From: Petrolisthes cinctipes
Lineage: Eukaryota; Arthropoda; Malacostraca; Decapoda; Porcellanidae
Direction of reading: 5' to 3'
NCBI GenBank assembly: GCA_033782935.1
Contig: JAWQEG010000717.1
Coordinates: 496,001 to 560,000, forward strand
DNA: 64,000 nt
The position numbers were made by a program, and so were the translations under genes. The stretch's first letter is position 1; each line of letters starts with the position of its first letter. Under the pieces are notes generated by a model. The model did no database searches, had not been told where the DNA came from, and saw only the letters and a list, made by a program, of their open reading frames with translations. Positions 38,504-50,331 of the stretch are shown here, piece by piece.

Positions 38504-41500
38504 CGATCTGTACATGCCTACTCAGTGCTAGAATGTTTTCAAAATATAGGCTCAAAACTTGCTCAAAATCGATATTTTAGGTGCCCAATAGTCGATAGGT
38601 GCATGCATCTTCTGTACTCGTTTATATCTCAAATTCAAGCTCAAAACACCCGAAAATTCGATATTTTGGGGTCCCAGAGACGATCTGTACATGCCTACTC
38701 CGTGTTAGAGTATTTTCAAAATACAGGCCCAAAACATGCTGAAAATCGATATTTTAGATGCCCAATGTGCATGTATCTTCAGTACCCGTTTATATCTCAA
38801 ATTCTGGCCCTAAACCCCCGAAAATTTGATATTTTGGGGTCCCAGAAGCGATCTGTACATGTCTACTCCGTGTTAGAGTATTTTCAAAATTCAGGCCCAA
38901 AACATGCTGAAAATCGATATTTTTGGTGCCCAAAGTCAATATGTGTATGCATCTTCTATACTCGTTTATATCTCAAATTCAGGCTCAAAACACCCGCAAA
39001 TTCGATATTTTGGGGTCCCAGAAACGATTTGTACATGCCTACTCAGTGCTAGAATGTTTTCAAAATATAGGCTCATAACATGCTCAAAATCGATATTTTA
39101 GGTTCCCAAAAGTCGATATGTGCATGCATCTTCTGTAGTCGTTTATATCTCAAATTCAGGCTCAAAACACCCGAAAATTCGATATTTTGGGGTCCCAGAA
39201 GCGATCTGTACATGCCTACTCAGTGCTAGAATATTTTCAAAATATAGGCTCAAAACATGCTAAAAATCGATATTTTAGGTGCGTAAAGGCGATATCTCAA
39301 ATTAAGGCCCAAAACACCCGAAAATTCGATATTTAGGGGTCCCAGAAGCGATCTGTACATGCCTACTTCGTGTTAGAGTATTTTCAAAATACAGGCCAAA
39401 AACATAATGAAAATCGATCTTTTAGGTGCCCAAAAGTCGATATGTTCATGCATCTTCTGTACCCGTTTATATCTCAAATTCAGGCTCAAAACACCCGAAA
39501 ATTCAATATTTTGGGGTCCCAGAAGCAATCTGTACATGCCTACTCAGTGCTAGAATATTTTCAAAATATAGGCTAAAAACATGCTAAAAATCGATATTTT
39601 AGGTGCCAAAGGGTCGATATCCAAAAAATTAAGTCCCAAAAAACCCGAAAATTCGATATTTAGGGGTCCCAGAAGCGATCTGTACATGCCTACTCAGTGC
39701 TAGAATGTTTTCAAAATATAGGCTCAAAACTTGCTCAAAATCGATATTTTAGGTGCCCAATAGTCGATAGGTGCATGCATCTTCTGTACTCGTTTATATC
39801 TCAAATTCAAGCTCAAAACACCCGAAAATTCGATATTTTGGGGTCCCAAAAGCGATCTGTACATGCCTACTCCGTGTTAGAGTATTTTCAAAATACAGGC
39901 CCAAAACATTCTAAAAATCGATATTTTAGATGCCTTAAGTCAATATGTGCATGTATCTTCAGTACCCGTTTATATCTCAAATTCTGGCCCTAAACAAACG
40001 AAAATTCGATATTTTGGGGTCCCAGAAGCGATCTGTACATGTCTACTCCGTGTTAGAGTATTTTCAAAATTCAGGCCCAGAACATGCTGAAAATCGATAT
40101 TTATGGTGCCCAAATATGTGTATGCATCTTCTATACTCGTTTATATCTCAAATTCAGGCTCAAAACACCCGAAAATTCGATATTTTGGGGTCCCAGAAAA
40201 GATTTGTACATGCCTACTCAGTGCTAGAATATTTTCAAAATATAGGCTCAAAACATGCTAAAGATCGATATTTTAGGTGCGTAAAGGCGATATCTCAAAT
40301 TAAGGCTCAAAACACCCGAAAATTCGATATTTAGGGGTCCCAGAAGCGATCTGTACATGCCTACTTCGTGTTAGAGTATTTACAAAATACAGGCCAAAAA
40401 CATACTGAAAATCGATCTTTTAGGTGCCCAAAAGTCGATATGTTCATGCATCTTCTGTACCCGTTTATATCTCAAATTCTGGCCCTAAACACCCGAAAAT
40501 TCGATATTTTGGGGTCCCAGAAGCGATCTGTACATGCCTACTCAGTGTTAGAATGTTTTCAAAATATAGGCTCAAAACATGCTCAAAATCAATATTTTAG
40601 GTGCCCAAAAGTCGATATGTGCATGCATCTTCTGCACCCGTTTATATCTCAAATTCAGGCTCAAAACACCCGAAAATTCAATATTTTGGGGTCCCAGAAG
40701 CAATCTGTACATGCCTACTCAGTGATAGAATATTTTCAAAATATAGGCTAAAAACATGCTAAAAATCGATATTTTAGGTGCCAAAGGGTCGATATCCAAA
40801 AAATTAAGTCCCAAAAAACCCGAAAATTCGATATTTAGGGGTCCCAGAAGCGATCTGTACTCAGTGCTAGAATGTTTTCAAAATATAGGCTCAAAGCTTG
40901 CTCAAAATCGATATTTTTGGTGCATGCATCTTCTGTACTCGTTTATATCTCAAATTCAAGCTCAAAACACCCGAATGCCTACTCAGTGCTAGAATGTTTT
41001 CAAAATATAGGCTCAAAACTTGCTCAAAATCGATATTTTAGGTGCCCAATAGTCGATAGGTGCATGCATCTTCTGTACTCGTTTTAATCTCAAATTCAAG
41101 CTCAAAACACCCGAAAATTTGATATTTTGGGGTCCCAGAAGCGATCTGTACATGCCTACTCCGTGTTAGAGTATTTTCAAAATACAGGCCCAAAACTTGC
41201 TGAAAATCGATATTTTAGATGACCAATGTGCATGTATCTTCAGTACCCGTTTATATCTCAAATTCTGGCCCTAAACCCCCGAAAATTCGATATTTTGGGG
41301 TCCCAGAAGCGATCTGTACATGTCTACTCAGTGTTAGAGTATTTTCAAAATTCAGGCCCAAAACATGCTGAAAATCGATATTTTTGGTGCCCAAAGTCAA
41401 TATGTGTATGCATCTTCTATACTCGTTTATATCTCAAATTCAGGCTCAAAACACCCGCAAATTCGATATTTTGGGGTCCCAGAAACGATTTGTATATGCC

Positions 41501-43000
41501 TACTCAGTGCTAGAATGTTTTCAAAATATAGGCTCATAACATGCTCAAAATCGATATTTTAGGTTCCCAAAAGTCGATATGTGCATGCATCTTCTGTAGT
41601 CGTTTATATCTCAAATTCAGGCTCAAAACACCCGAAAATTCGATATTTTGGGGTCCCAGAAGCGATCTGTACATGCCTACTCAGTGCTAGAATATTTTCA
41701 AAATATAGGCTCAAAACATGCTAAAAATCGATATTTTAGGTGCCAAAGGGTCGATATCCAAAAAATTAAGTCTCAAAAAACCCGAAAATTCGATATTTAG
41801 GGGTCCCAGAAGCGATCTGTACATGCCTACTCAGTGCTAGAATGTTTTCAAAATATAGGCTCAAAACTTGCTAAAAATCGATATTTTAGGTGCCCAATAG
41901 TCGATAGGTGCATGCATCTTCTGTACTCGTTTATATCTCAAATTCAAGCTCAAAACACCCGAAAATTCGATATTTTGGGGTCCCAAAAACGATCTGTACA
42001 TGCCTACTCCGTGTTAGAGTATTTTCAAAATACAGGCCCAAAACATTCTAAAAATCGATATTTTAGATGCCCAAAGTCAATATGTGCATGTATCTTCAGT
42101 ACCCGTTTATATCTCAAATTCTGGCCGTAAACACACGAAAATTCGATATTTTGGGGTCCCAGAAGCGATCTGTACATGTCTACTCCGTGTTAGAGTATTT
42201 TCAAAATTCAGGCCCAAAACATGCTGAAAATCGATATTTTTGGTGCCCAAATATGTGTATGCATCTTCTATACTCGTTTATATCTCAAATTCAGGCTCAA
42301 AACACCCGAAAATTCGATATTTTGGGGTCCCAGAAACGATTTGTACATGCCTACTCAGTGCTAGAATATTTTCAAAATATAGGCTCAAAACATGCTAAAA
42401 ATCGATATTTTAGGTGCGTAAAGGCGATATCTCAAATTAAGGCCCAAAACACCCGAAAATTCGATATTTAGGGGTCCCAGAAGCGATCTGTACATGCCTA
42501 CATCGTGTTAGAGTATTTTCAAAATACAGGCCAAAAACATACTGAAAATCGATCTTTTAGGTGCCCAAAAGTCGATATGTTCATGCATCTTCTGTACCCG
42601 TTTATATCTCAAATTCTGGCCCTAAACACCCGAAAATTCGATATTTTTGGGTCCCAGAAGCGATCTGTACATGCCTACTCAGTGTTAGAATGTTTTCAAA
42701 ATATAGGCTCAAAACATGCTCAAAATCAATATTTTAGGTGCCCAAAAGTCGATATGTGCATGCATCTTCTGCACCCGTTTATATCTCAAATTCAGGCTCA
42801 AAACACCCGAAAATTCAATATTTTGGGGTCCCAGAAGCAATCTGTACATGCCTACTCAGTGCTAGAATATTTTCAAAATATAGGCTAAAAACATGCTAAA
42901 AATCGATATTTTAGGAGCCAAAGGGTCGATATCCAAAAACTTAAGTCCCAAAAAACCCGAAAATTTGATATTTAGGGGTCCCAGAAGCGATCTGTACATG
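38504..43000 (+). repeat. Overlapping 2,461-bp and 2,137-bp super-unit copies
   Basis: About 38,504-39,279 matches 40,965-41,740 (offset 2,461), and 39,601-40,853 matches 41,738-42,990 (offset 2,137). Markers include CCCAATAGTCGATAGGTGC, the eight-base loss CCAATGTGCATG (38,764, 41,223), GCTCATAACATGC, CCCAAATATGTGTATG with five bases missing (40,109, 42,246), and S3 junctions. The two pairs meet at about 41,740, so the copies together form a complex super-repeat rather than a simple one. Confidence 0.82.
40903..41024 (+). repeat. Truncated monomer (122 bp) with two internal deletions
   Basis: Relative to a 177-bp unit, 18 bp are missing at 40,919-40,923 between two GGTGC copies, and 37 bp are missing at about 40,974 (ACCCGAATGCCTAC), which removes most of the half-B core. 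The preceding half B has also lost eight bases at 40,860 (CTGTACTCAGTG). The monomer immediately to its right is an intact relative. Three deletions within 120 bp mark a focal rearrangement. Confidence 0.86.
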
Positions 43001-44942
43001 CCTACTCCGTGTTAGAGTATTTTCAAAATACAAGCCAAAAAACATACTGAAAATCGATATTTTTGGTGCCCAAAGTCAATATGTGTATGCATCTTCTATA
43101 CTCGTTTATATCTCAAATTCAGGCTCAAAACACCCGAAAATTCAATATTTTGGGGTCCCAGAAGCAATCTGTACATGCCTACTCAGTGCTAGAATATTTT
43201 CAAAATATAGGCTAAAAACATGCTAAAAATCGATATTTTAGGTGCCAAAGGGTCGATATCCAAAAAATTAAGTCCCAAAAAACCCGAAAATTCGATATTT
43301 AGGGGTCCCAGAAGCGATCTGTACATGCCTACTCAGTGCTAGAATGTTTTCAAAATATAGGCTCAAAACTTGCTCAAAATCGATATTTTAGGTGCCCAAT
43401 AGTCGATAGGTGCATGCATCTTCTGTACTCGTTTATATCTCAAATTCAAGCTCAAAACACCCGAAAATTCGATATTTTGGGGTCCCAGAAGCGATCTGTA
43501 CATGCCTACTCCGTGTTAGAGTATTTTCAAAATACAGGCCCAAAACATGCTGAAAATCGATATTTTAGATGCCCAAAGTCAATATGTGCATGTGTCTTCA
43601 GTACCCGTTTATATCTCAAATTCTGACCCTAAACACACGAAAATTCGATATTTTGGGGTCCCAGAAGCGATCTGTACATGTCTACTCCGTGTTAGAGTAT
43701 TTTCAAAATTCAGGCCCAAAACATACTGAAAATCGATATTTTTGGTGCCCAAAGTCAATATGTGTATGCATCTTCTATACTCGTTTATATCTCAAATTCA
43801 GGCTCAAAACACCCGAAAATTCGATATTTTGGGGTCCCAGAAACGATTTGTACATGCCTACTCAGTGCTAGAATGTTTTCAAAATATAGGCTCATAACAT
43901 GCTCAAAATCGATATTTTAGGTTCCCAAAAGTCGATATGTGCATGCATCTTCTGTACTCGTTTATATCTCAAATTCAGGCTCAAAACACCCGAAAATTCG
44001 ATATTTTGGGGTCCCAGAAGCGATCTGTACATGCCTACTCAGTGCTATAATATTTTCAAAATATAGGCTCAAAACATGCTAAAAATCGATATTTTAGGTG
44101 CGTAAAGGCGAAATCTCAAATTCTGGCCCTAAACACCCGAAAATTCGACATTTTTGGGTCCCAGAAGCGATCTGTACATGCCTACTCAGTGTTAGAATGT
44201 TTTCAAAATATAGGCTCAAAACATGCTCAAAATCGATATTTTAGGTGCCCAAAAGTCGATATGTGCATGCATCTTCTGCACCCGTTTATATCTCAAATTC
44301 AGGCTCAAAACACCCGAAAATTCAATATTTTGGGGTCCGAGAAGCAATCTGTACATGCCTACTCAGTGCTAGAATATTTTCAAAATATAGGCTCAAAACA
44401 TGCTAAAAATCGATATTTTAGGTGCGTAAAGGCGATATCTCAAATTAAGGCCCAAAACACCCGAAAATTCGATATTTAGTTGTCCCAGAAGCGATCTGTA
44501 CATGCCTACTTCGTGTTAGAGTATTTTCAAAATGCAGGCCAAAAACATACTGAAAATCGATCTTTTAGGTGCCCAAAAGTCGATATGTTCATGCATCTTC
44601 TGTACCCGTTTATATCTCAAATTCTGGCCCTAAACACCTGAAAATTCGACTTTTTTGGGTCTCAGAAGCGATCTGTACATGCCTACTCAGTGTTAGAATG
44701 TTTTCAAAATATAGGCTCAAAACATGCTCAAAATCGATATTTTAGATGCCCAAAAGTCGATATGTGCATGCATCTTCTGCACCCGTTTATATCTCAAATT
44801 CAGGCTCAAAACACCCGAAAATTCAATATTTTGGGGTCCCAAAAGCAATCTGTACATGCCTACTCAGTGCTAGAATATTTTCAAAATATAGGCTTAAAAC
44901 ATGCTAAAAATCGATATTTTAGGTGCCAAAGGGTCGATATCC
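43001..44942 (+). repeat. HOR stretch between super-units
   Basis: Region II monomers, including another CCCAATAGTCGATAGG copy at about 43,396 and GCTCATAACATGC at about 43,890. Short junctions lie near 43,256 (S3), 44,106 (AAATCTC instead of ATATCTC), 44,430 and 44,933. No gene is present. Confidence 0.78.
43225..43374 (+). repeat. Representative short monomer, subtype S3 (150 bp)
   Basis: Carries GGTGCCAAAGGGTCGATAT followed by CCAAAAAATTAAGTCCC and CAAAAAACCCG, an A-rich change of the deletion junction. Other copies begin their CCAAAAAATT at about 39,621, 40,796, 41,758, 42,933 (AAAAACTT), 44,941, 46,444, 54,715, 56,396 and 60,050. It is absent left of about 39.6 kb, although the intermediate form (CCAAAGGGTCGATATCTC) is present at 34,261-34,556. 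Confidence 0.86.
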
Positions 44943-47160
44943 AAAAAATTAAATCCCAAAAAACCCGAAAATTCGATATTTAGGGGTCCCAGAAGCGATG
45001 TGTACATGCCTACTCCGTGTTAGAGTATTTTCAAAATACAGGCCAAAAACATACAGAAAATCGATCTTTTAGGTGCCCAAAAGTCGATATGTGCATGCAT
45101 CTTCTGTACCCGTTTATATCACAAATTCTGGCCCTAAACATCCGAAAATTCGATATTTTTGGGTCCCAAAAGCGATCTGTACATGCCTACTCAGTGCTAG
45201 AATGTTTTCAAAATATAGGCTCAAAACATGCTCAAAATCGATATTTTAGGTGCCCAAAAGTCGATATGTGCATGCATCTTCTGTATTCGTTTATATCTCA
45301 AATTCAAGCTTAAAACACCCGAAAATTCGATATTTTGGGGTCCCAGAAGCGATCTGTACATGCCTACTCAGTGCTAGAATATTTTCAAAATATAGGCTGA
45401 AAACATGCTAAAATTCGATATTTTAGGTGCGTAAAGGCGATATCTCAAATTCAGGCCCAAAACACCCGGAAATTCGATATTTTGGGGTCCCAGAAGCGAT
45501 CTGTACCATTACTCCGTGTTAGAGTATTTTCAAAATTCAGGCCCAAAACATGCTGAAAATCGATATTTTTGGTGCCCAAAGTCAATATGTGTATGCATCT
45601 TCTATACTCGTTTATATCTCAAATTCAGGCTCAAAACACCCGAAAATTCGATATTTTCTGGTCCCAGAAACGATTTGTATATGCCTACTCAGTGCTAGAA
45701 TGTTTTCAAAATATAGGCTCATAACATGCTCAAAATCGATATTATAGGTTCCCAAAAGTCGATATGTGCATCCATCTTCTGTACTTGTTTATATCTCAAA
45801 TTCAGGCTCAAAACACCCGAAAATTCGATATTTTTGGGTCCCAGAAGCGATCTGTACATGCCTACTCAGTGCTAGAATATTTTCAAAATATAGGCTCAAA
45901 ACATGCTAAAAATCGATATTTTAGGTGCGTAAATGCGATATCTCAAATTAAGGCCCAAAACACCCGAAAATTCGATATTTAGGGGTCCCAGAAGCGATCT
46001 GTACATGCCTACTTCGTGTTAGAGTATTTTCAAAATACAGGCCAAAAACATACTGAAAATCGATCTTTTAGGTGCCCAAAAGTCGATATCTTCATGCATC
46101 TTCTGTACCCGTTAATATCTCAAATTCTGGCCCTAAACACCCGAAAATTCGATATTTTTGGGTCCCAGAAGCGATCTGTACATGCCTACTCAGTGTTAGA
46201 ATGTTTTCAAAATATAGGCTCAAAACATGCTCAAAATCGATATTTTAGGTGCCCAAAAGTCGATATGTGCATGCATCTTCTGCACCCGTTTATATCTCAA
46301 ATTCAGGCTCAAAACACCCGAAAATTCAATATTTTGGGGTCCTAGAAGCAATCTGTACATGCCTACTCAGTGCTAGAATATTTTCAAAATATAGGCTAAA
46401 AACATGCTAAAAATCGATATTTTAGGTGCCAATGGGTCGATATCCAAAAAATTAAGTCCCAAAAAACCCGAAAATTCGATATTTAGGGGTCCCAGAAGCG
46501 ATCTGTACATGCCTACTCCGTGTTAGAGTATTTTCAAAATACAGGCCAAAAACATACTGAAAATCGATCTTTTAGGTGCCCAAAAGTCGATATGTGCATG
46601 CATCTTCTGTACCCGTTTATATCACAAATTCTGGCCCTAAACACCCGAAAATTCGATATTTTTGGGTCCCAAAAGCGATCTGTACATGCCTACTCAGTGC
46701 TAGAATGTTTTCAAAATATAGGCTCAAAACATGCTAAAAATCGATATTTTAGGTGCCCAAAAGTCGATATGTGCATGCATCTTCTGTATTCGTTTATATC
46801 TCAAATTCAAGCTCAAAACACCCGAAAATTCGATATTTTGGGGTCCCAGAAGCGATCTGTACATGCCTACTCAGTGCTAGAATATTTTTTCAAAATATAG
46901 GCTCAAAACATGCTAAAATTCGATATTTTAGGTGCGTAAAGGCGATATCTCAAATTCAGGCCCAAAACACCCGGAAATTCAATATTTTGGGGTCCCAGAA
47001 GCGATCTGTACCATTACTCCGTGTTAGAGTATTTTCAAAATTCAGGCCCAAAACATGCTGAAAATCATTATTTTTGGTGCCCAAAGTCAATATGTGTATG
47101 CATCTTCTATACTCGTTTATATCTCAAATTCAGGCTCAAAACACCAGAAAATTCGATATT
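44943..47160 (+). repeat. Block A1/A2: 1.5-kb-offset copies with TGTACCATTACTCC marker
   Basis: 44,943-45,655 and 46,444-47,160 are copies at an offset of about 1,503 (three 501-bp units). Each starts at an S3 junction and about 560 bp later has CTGTACCATTACTCCG in place of CTGTACATGCCTACTCCG. The same haplotype recurs at 54,715-55,430 and 60,050-60,765; a partial copy with the marker lies at 53,150-53,870. Confidence 0.85.
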
Positions 47161-47659
47161 TTGGGGTTCCAGAAGCGATCTGTACATGCCTACTCAGTGC
47201 TATAATGTTTTCAAAATATAGGCTCAAAACATGCTCAAAATCGATATTTTAGGTGCCCAAAAGTCGATAAGTGCATGCATCTTCTGTACTCGTTTATATC
47301 TCAAATTCAGGCTCAAAACACCCGAAAATTCGATATTTTGGGGTCCCAGAAGCGATCTGTACATGCCTACTCAGTGCTAGAATATTTTCAAAATATAGGC
47401 TAAAAACATGCTAAAAATCGATATTTTAGGTGCCAAAAAGTCGATATCTCAAATTAGGCCCAAAACACCCTAAAATTCGATATATAGGGGTCCCAGAAGC
47501 GATCTGTACATGCCTACTCCGTGCTAGAATGTTTTCAAAATATAGGCTTAAAACATGCTCAAAATCGATATTTTAGGTTCCCAATAGTCGATAGGTGCAT
47601 GCATTTTCTGTACTCGTTTATATCTCAAATTCGAGCTCAAAATACCCGAAAATTCGATA

Positions 47660-49800
47660 TTTTTGGGTCTCTGAAGCGATCTGTACATGCCTACTCAGTG
47701 CTAGAATATTTTCAAAATATAAGCTAAAAACATGCTAAAAATCGATATTTTAAGTGCGTAAAGGCGATATCTCAAATTCAGGCCAAAAACACACGAAAAT
47801 TCGATATTTTGGGGTCCCAGAAGCGATCTGTTCATGCCTACTCCGTGTTAGAGTATTTTCAAAATACAGGCCCAAAACATGCTCAAAATCGATGTTTTAG
47901 GTGCCCAAAAGTCGATATGTTCATGCATCTTCAGTACCCGTTTATATCTCAAATTCAGGCTCAAAACACCCAAAAATTCGATATTTTGGGGTCCCAGAAG
48001 CGATCTGTACATGCCTACTCCGAGTTAGAGTATTTTCAAAATACAGGCTCAAAACATGCTGAAAATCGATATTTTAGATGCCCAAAGTCAATATGTGCAT
48101 GTATCTTCTGTACCCGTTTATATCTCAAATTCAGGCTCAAAACACCCGAAAATTCAATATTTTGAGGTCCCAGAAGCAATCTGTACATGCCTACTCAGTG
48201 CTAGAATATTTTCAAAATATAGGCTAAAAACATGCTAAAAATCGATATTTTAGGTGCCAAAAAGTCGATATCTCAAATTAAGTCCCAAAACACCCGAAAA
48301 TTCGATATTTAGGGGTCCCAGAAGCGATCTGTACATGCCTACTCCGTGTTAGAGTATTTTCAAAATACAGGCCAAAAACATACTGAAAACCGATCTTTTA
48401 GGTGCCCAAAAGTCGATATGTGCATGCATCTTCTCTACCCGTTTATATCTCAAATTCTGGCCCTAAACACCCGAAAATTCGATATTTTGGGGTCCCAAAA
48501 GCGTTCTGTACATGCCTACTCAGTGCTAGAATGTTTTCAAAATATAGGCTCAAAACATGCTCAAAATCGATATTTTAGGTGCCCAAAAGTCGATATGTGC
48601 ATGCATCCTTTGTTTTCGTTTATATCTCAATTTCAAGCTCAAAACACCCGAAAATTCAATATTTTGGGGTCCCAGAAGCGATCTGTACATGCCTACTCCG
48701 TGTTAGAGTATTTTCAAAATTCAGGCCCAAAACATGCTGAAAATCAATATTTTTGGTGCCCAAAGTCAATATGTGTATGCATCTTCTATACTCGTTTATA
48801 TCTCAAATTCAGGCTCAAAACACCCGAAAATTCGATATTTTGGGGTTCCAGAAGCGATCTGTACATGCCTACTCAGTGCTATAATGTTTTCAAAATATAG
48901 GCTCAAAACATGCACAAAATCGATATTTTAGGTGCCCTAAAGTCGATAAGTGCATGCATCTTCTGTACTCGTTTATATCTCAAATTCAAGCTCAAAACAC
49001 CCGAAAATTCGATATTTTGGGGTCCCAGAAGCGATCTGTACATGCCTACTCCGTGTTAGAGTATTTTCAAAATACAGGCCAAAAACATACTGAAAATCGA
49101 TCTTTTAGGAGCCCAAAAGTGGATATGTACATGCATCTTCTTTACCCGTTTATATCTCAAATTCTGGCCCTAAACACCCGAAAATTCGATATTTTTGGGT
49201 CCCAAAAGCGATCTGTACATGCCTACTCAGTGCTAGAATGTTTTCAAAATATAGGCTCAAAATATGCTCAAAATAGATATTTTTGGTGCCCAAAAGTCGA
49301 TATGTGCATGCATCTTATGTATTCGTTTATATCTCAAATTCAAGCTCAAAACACCCGAAAATTCGATATTTTGGGGTCCCAGAAGCGATCTGTACATGCC
49401 TACTCAGTGCTAGAATGTTTTCAAAATATAGGCTCAAAACATGCTCAAAATCGATATTTTAGGTTCCCAATAGTCGATAGGTGCATGCATCTTCTGTACT
49501 CGTTTATATCTCAAATTCAAGCTCAATATACCCGAAAATTCGATATTTTGGGGTTCCAGAAGCAATCTGTACATGCCTACTCAGTGCTATAATGTTTTCA
49601 AAATATAGGCTCAAAACATGCACAAAATCGATATTTTAGGTGCCCTAAAGTCGATAAGTGCATGCATCTTCTGTACTCGTTTATATCTCAAATTCAAGCT
49701 CAAAACACCCGAAAATTCGATATTTTGGGGTCCCAGAAGCGATCTGTACATGCCTACTCCGTGTTAGAGTATTTTCAAAATATCAGGCCAAAAACATACT
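47660..49800 (+). repeat. Long-range duplicate of 60,763-62,905 (offset about 13,102)
   Basis: Shared from GTCTCTGAAGCG and ATATAAGCTAAAAAC through GATCTGTTCATGCC, ATGTTCATGCATC, CTCCGAGTTAG, ATACTGAAAACCGATC, CATCCTTTGT, ATGCACAAAATCG and CCCTAAAGTCGATAAG to GAGCCCAAAAGTGGATATG. Order and spacing hold to within one or two bases over 2.1 kb, with few differences by eye. The copies part at about 49,803/62,905. Confidence 0.86.
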
Positions 49801-50331
49801 GAAAATCGATCTTTTAAGAGCCCAAAAGTGGATATGTACATGCATCTACTCTACCCGTTTATATCTCAAATTCTGGCCCTAAACACCCGAAAATTCGATA
49901 TTTTTGGGTCCCAAAAGCGATCTGTACATGCCTACTCAGTGCTAGAATGTTTTCAAAATATAGGCTCAAAACATGCTCAAAATAGATATTTTTGGTGCCC
50001 AAAAGTCGATATGTGCATGCATCTTATGTATTCGTTTATATCTCAAATTCAAGCTCAAAACACCCGAAAATTCGATATTTTGGGGTCCCAGAAGCGATCT
50101 GTACATGCCTACTCAGTGCTAGAATGTTTTCAAAATATAGGCTCAAAACATGCTCAAAATCGATATTTTAGGTTCCCAATAGTCGATAGGTGCATGCATC
50201 TTCTGTACTCGTTTATATCTCAAATTCAAGCTCAATATACCCGAAAATTCGATATTTTGGGGTTCCAGAAGCGATCTGTACATGCCTACTCAGTGCTAGA
50301 ATATTTTCAAAATATAAGCTAAAAACATGCT
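48385..50331 (+). repeat. Island of full-length monomers with a 708-bp tetramer tandem
   Basis: Between the short monomers ending at 48,384 and beginning at 50,332 there are 1,947 bp, eleven times 177, with no 29-bp deletion. Inside, 48,841-49,548 and 49,549-50,257 are tandem copies of a four-monomer unit; the second has one extra base at about 49,782 (AATATCAGGCC). Both contain ATGCACAAAATCG, GTGGATATGTACATGC, AAAATAGATATTTTTGG, CATCTTATGTATTCG and GCTCAATATACCCG. Confidence 0.87.
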
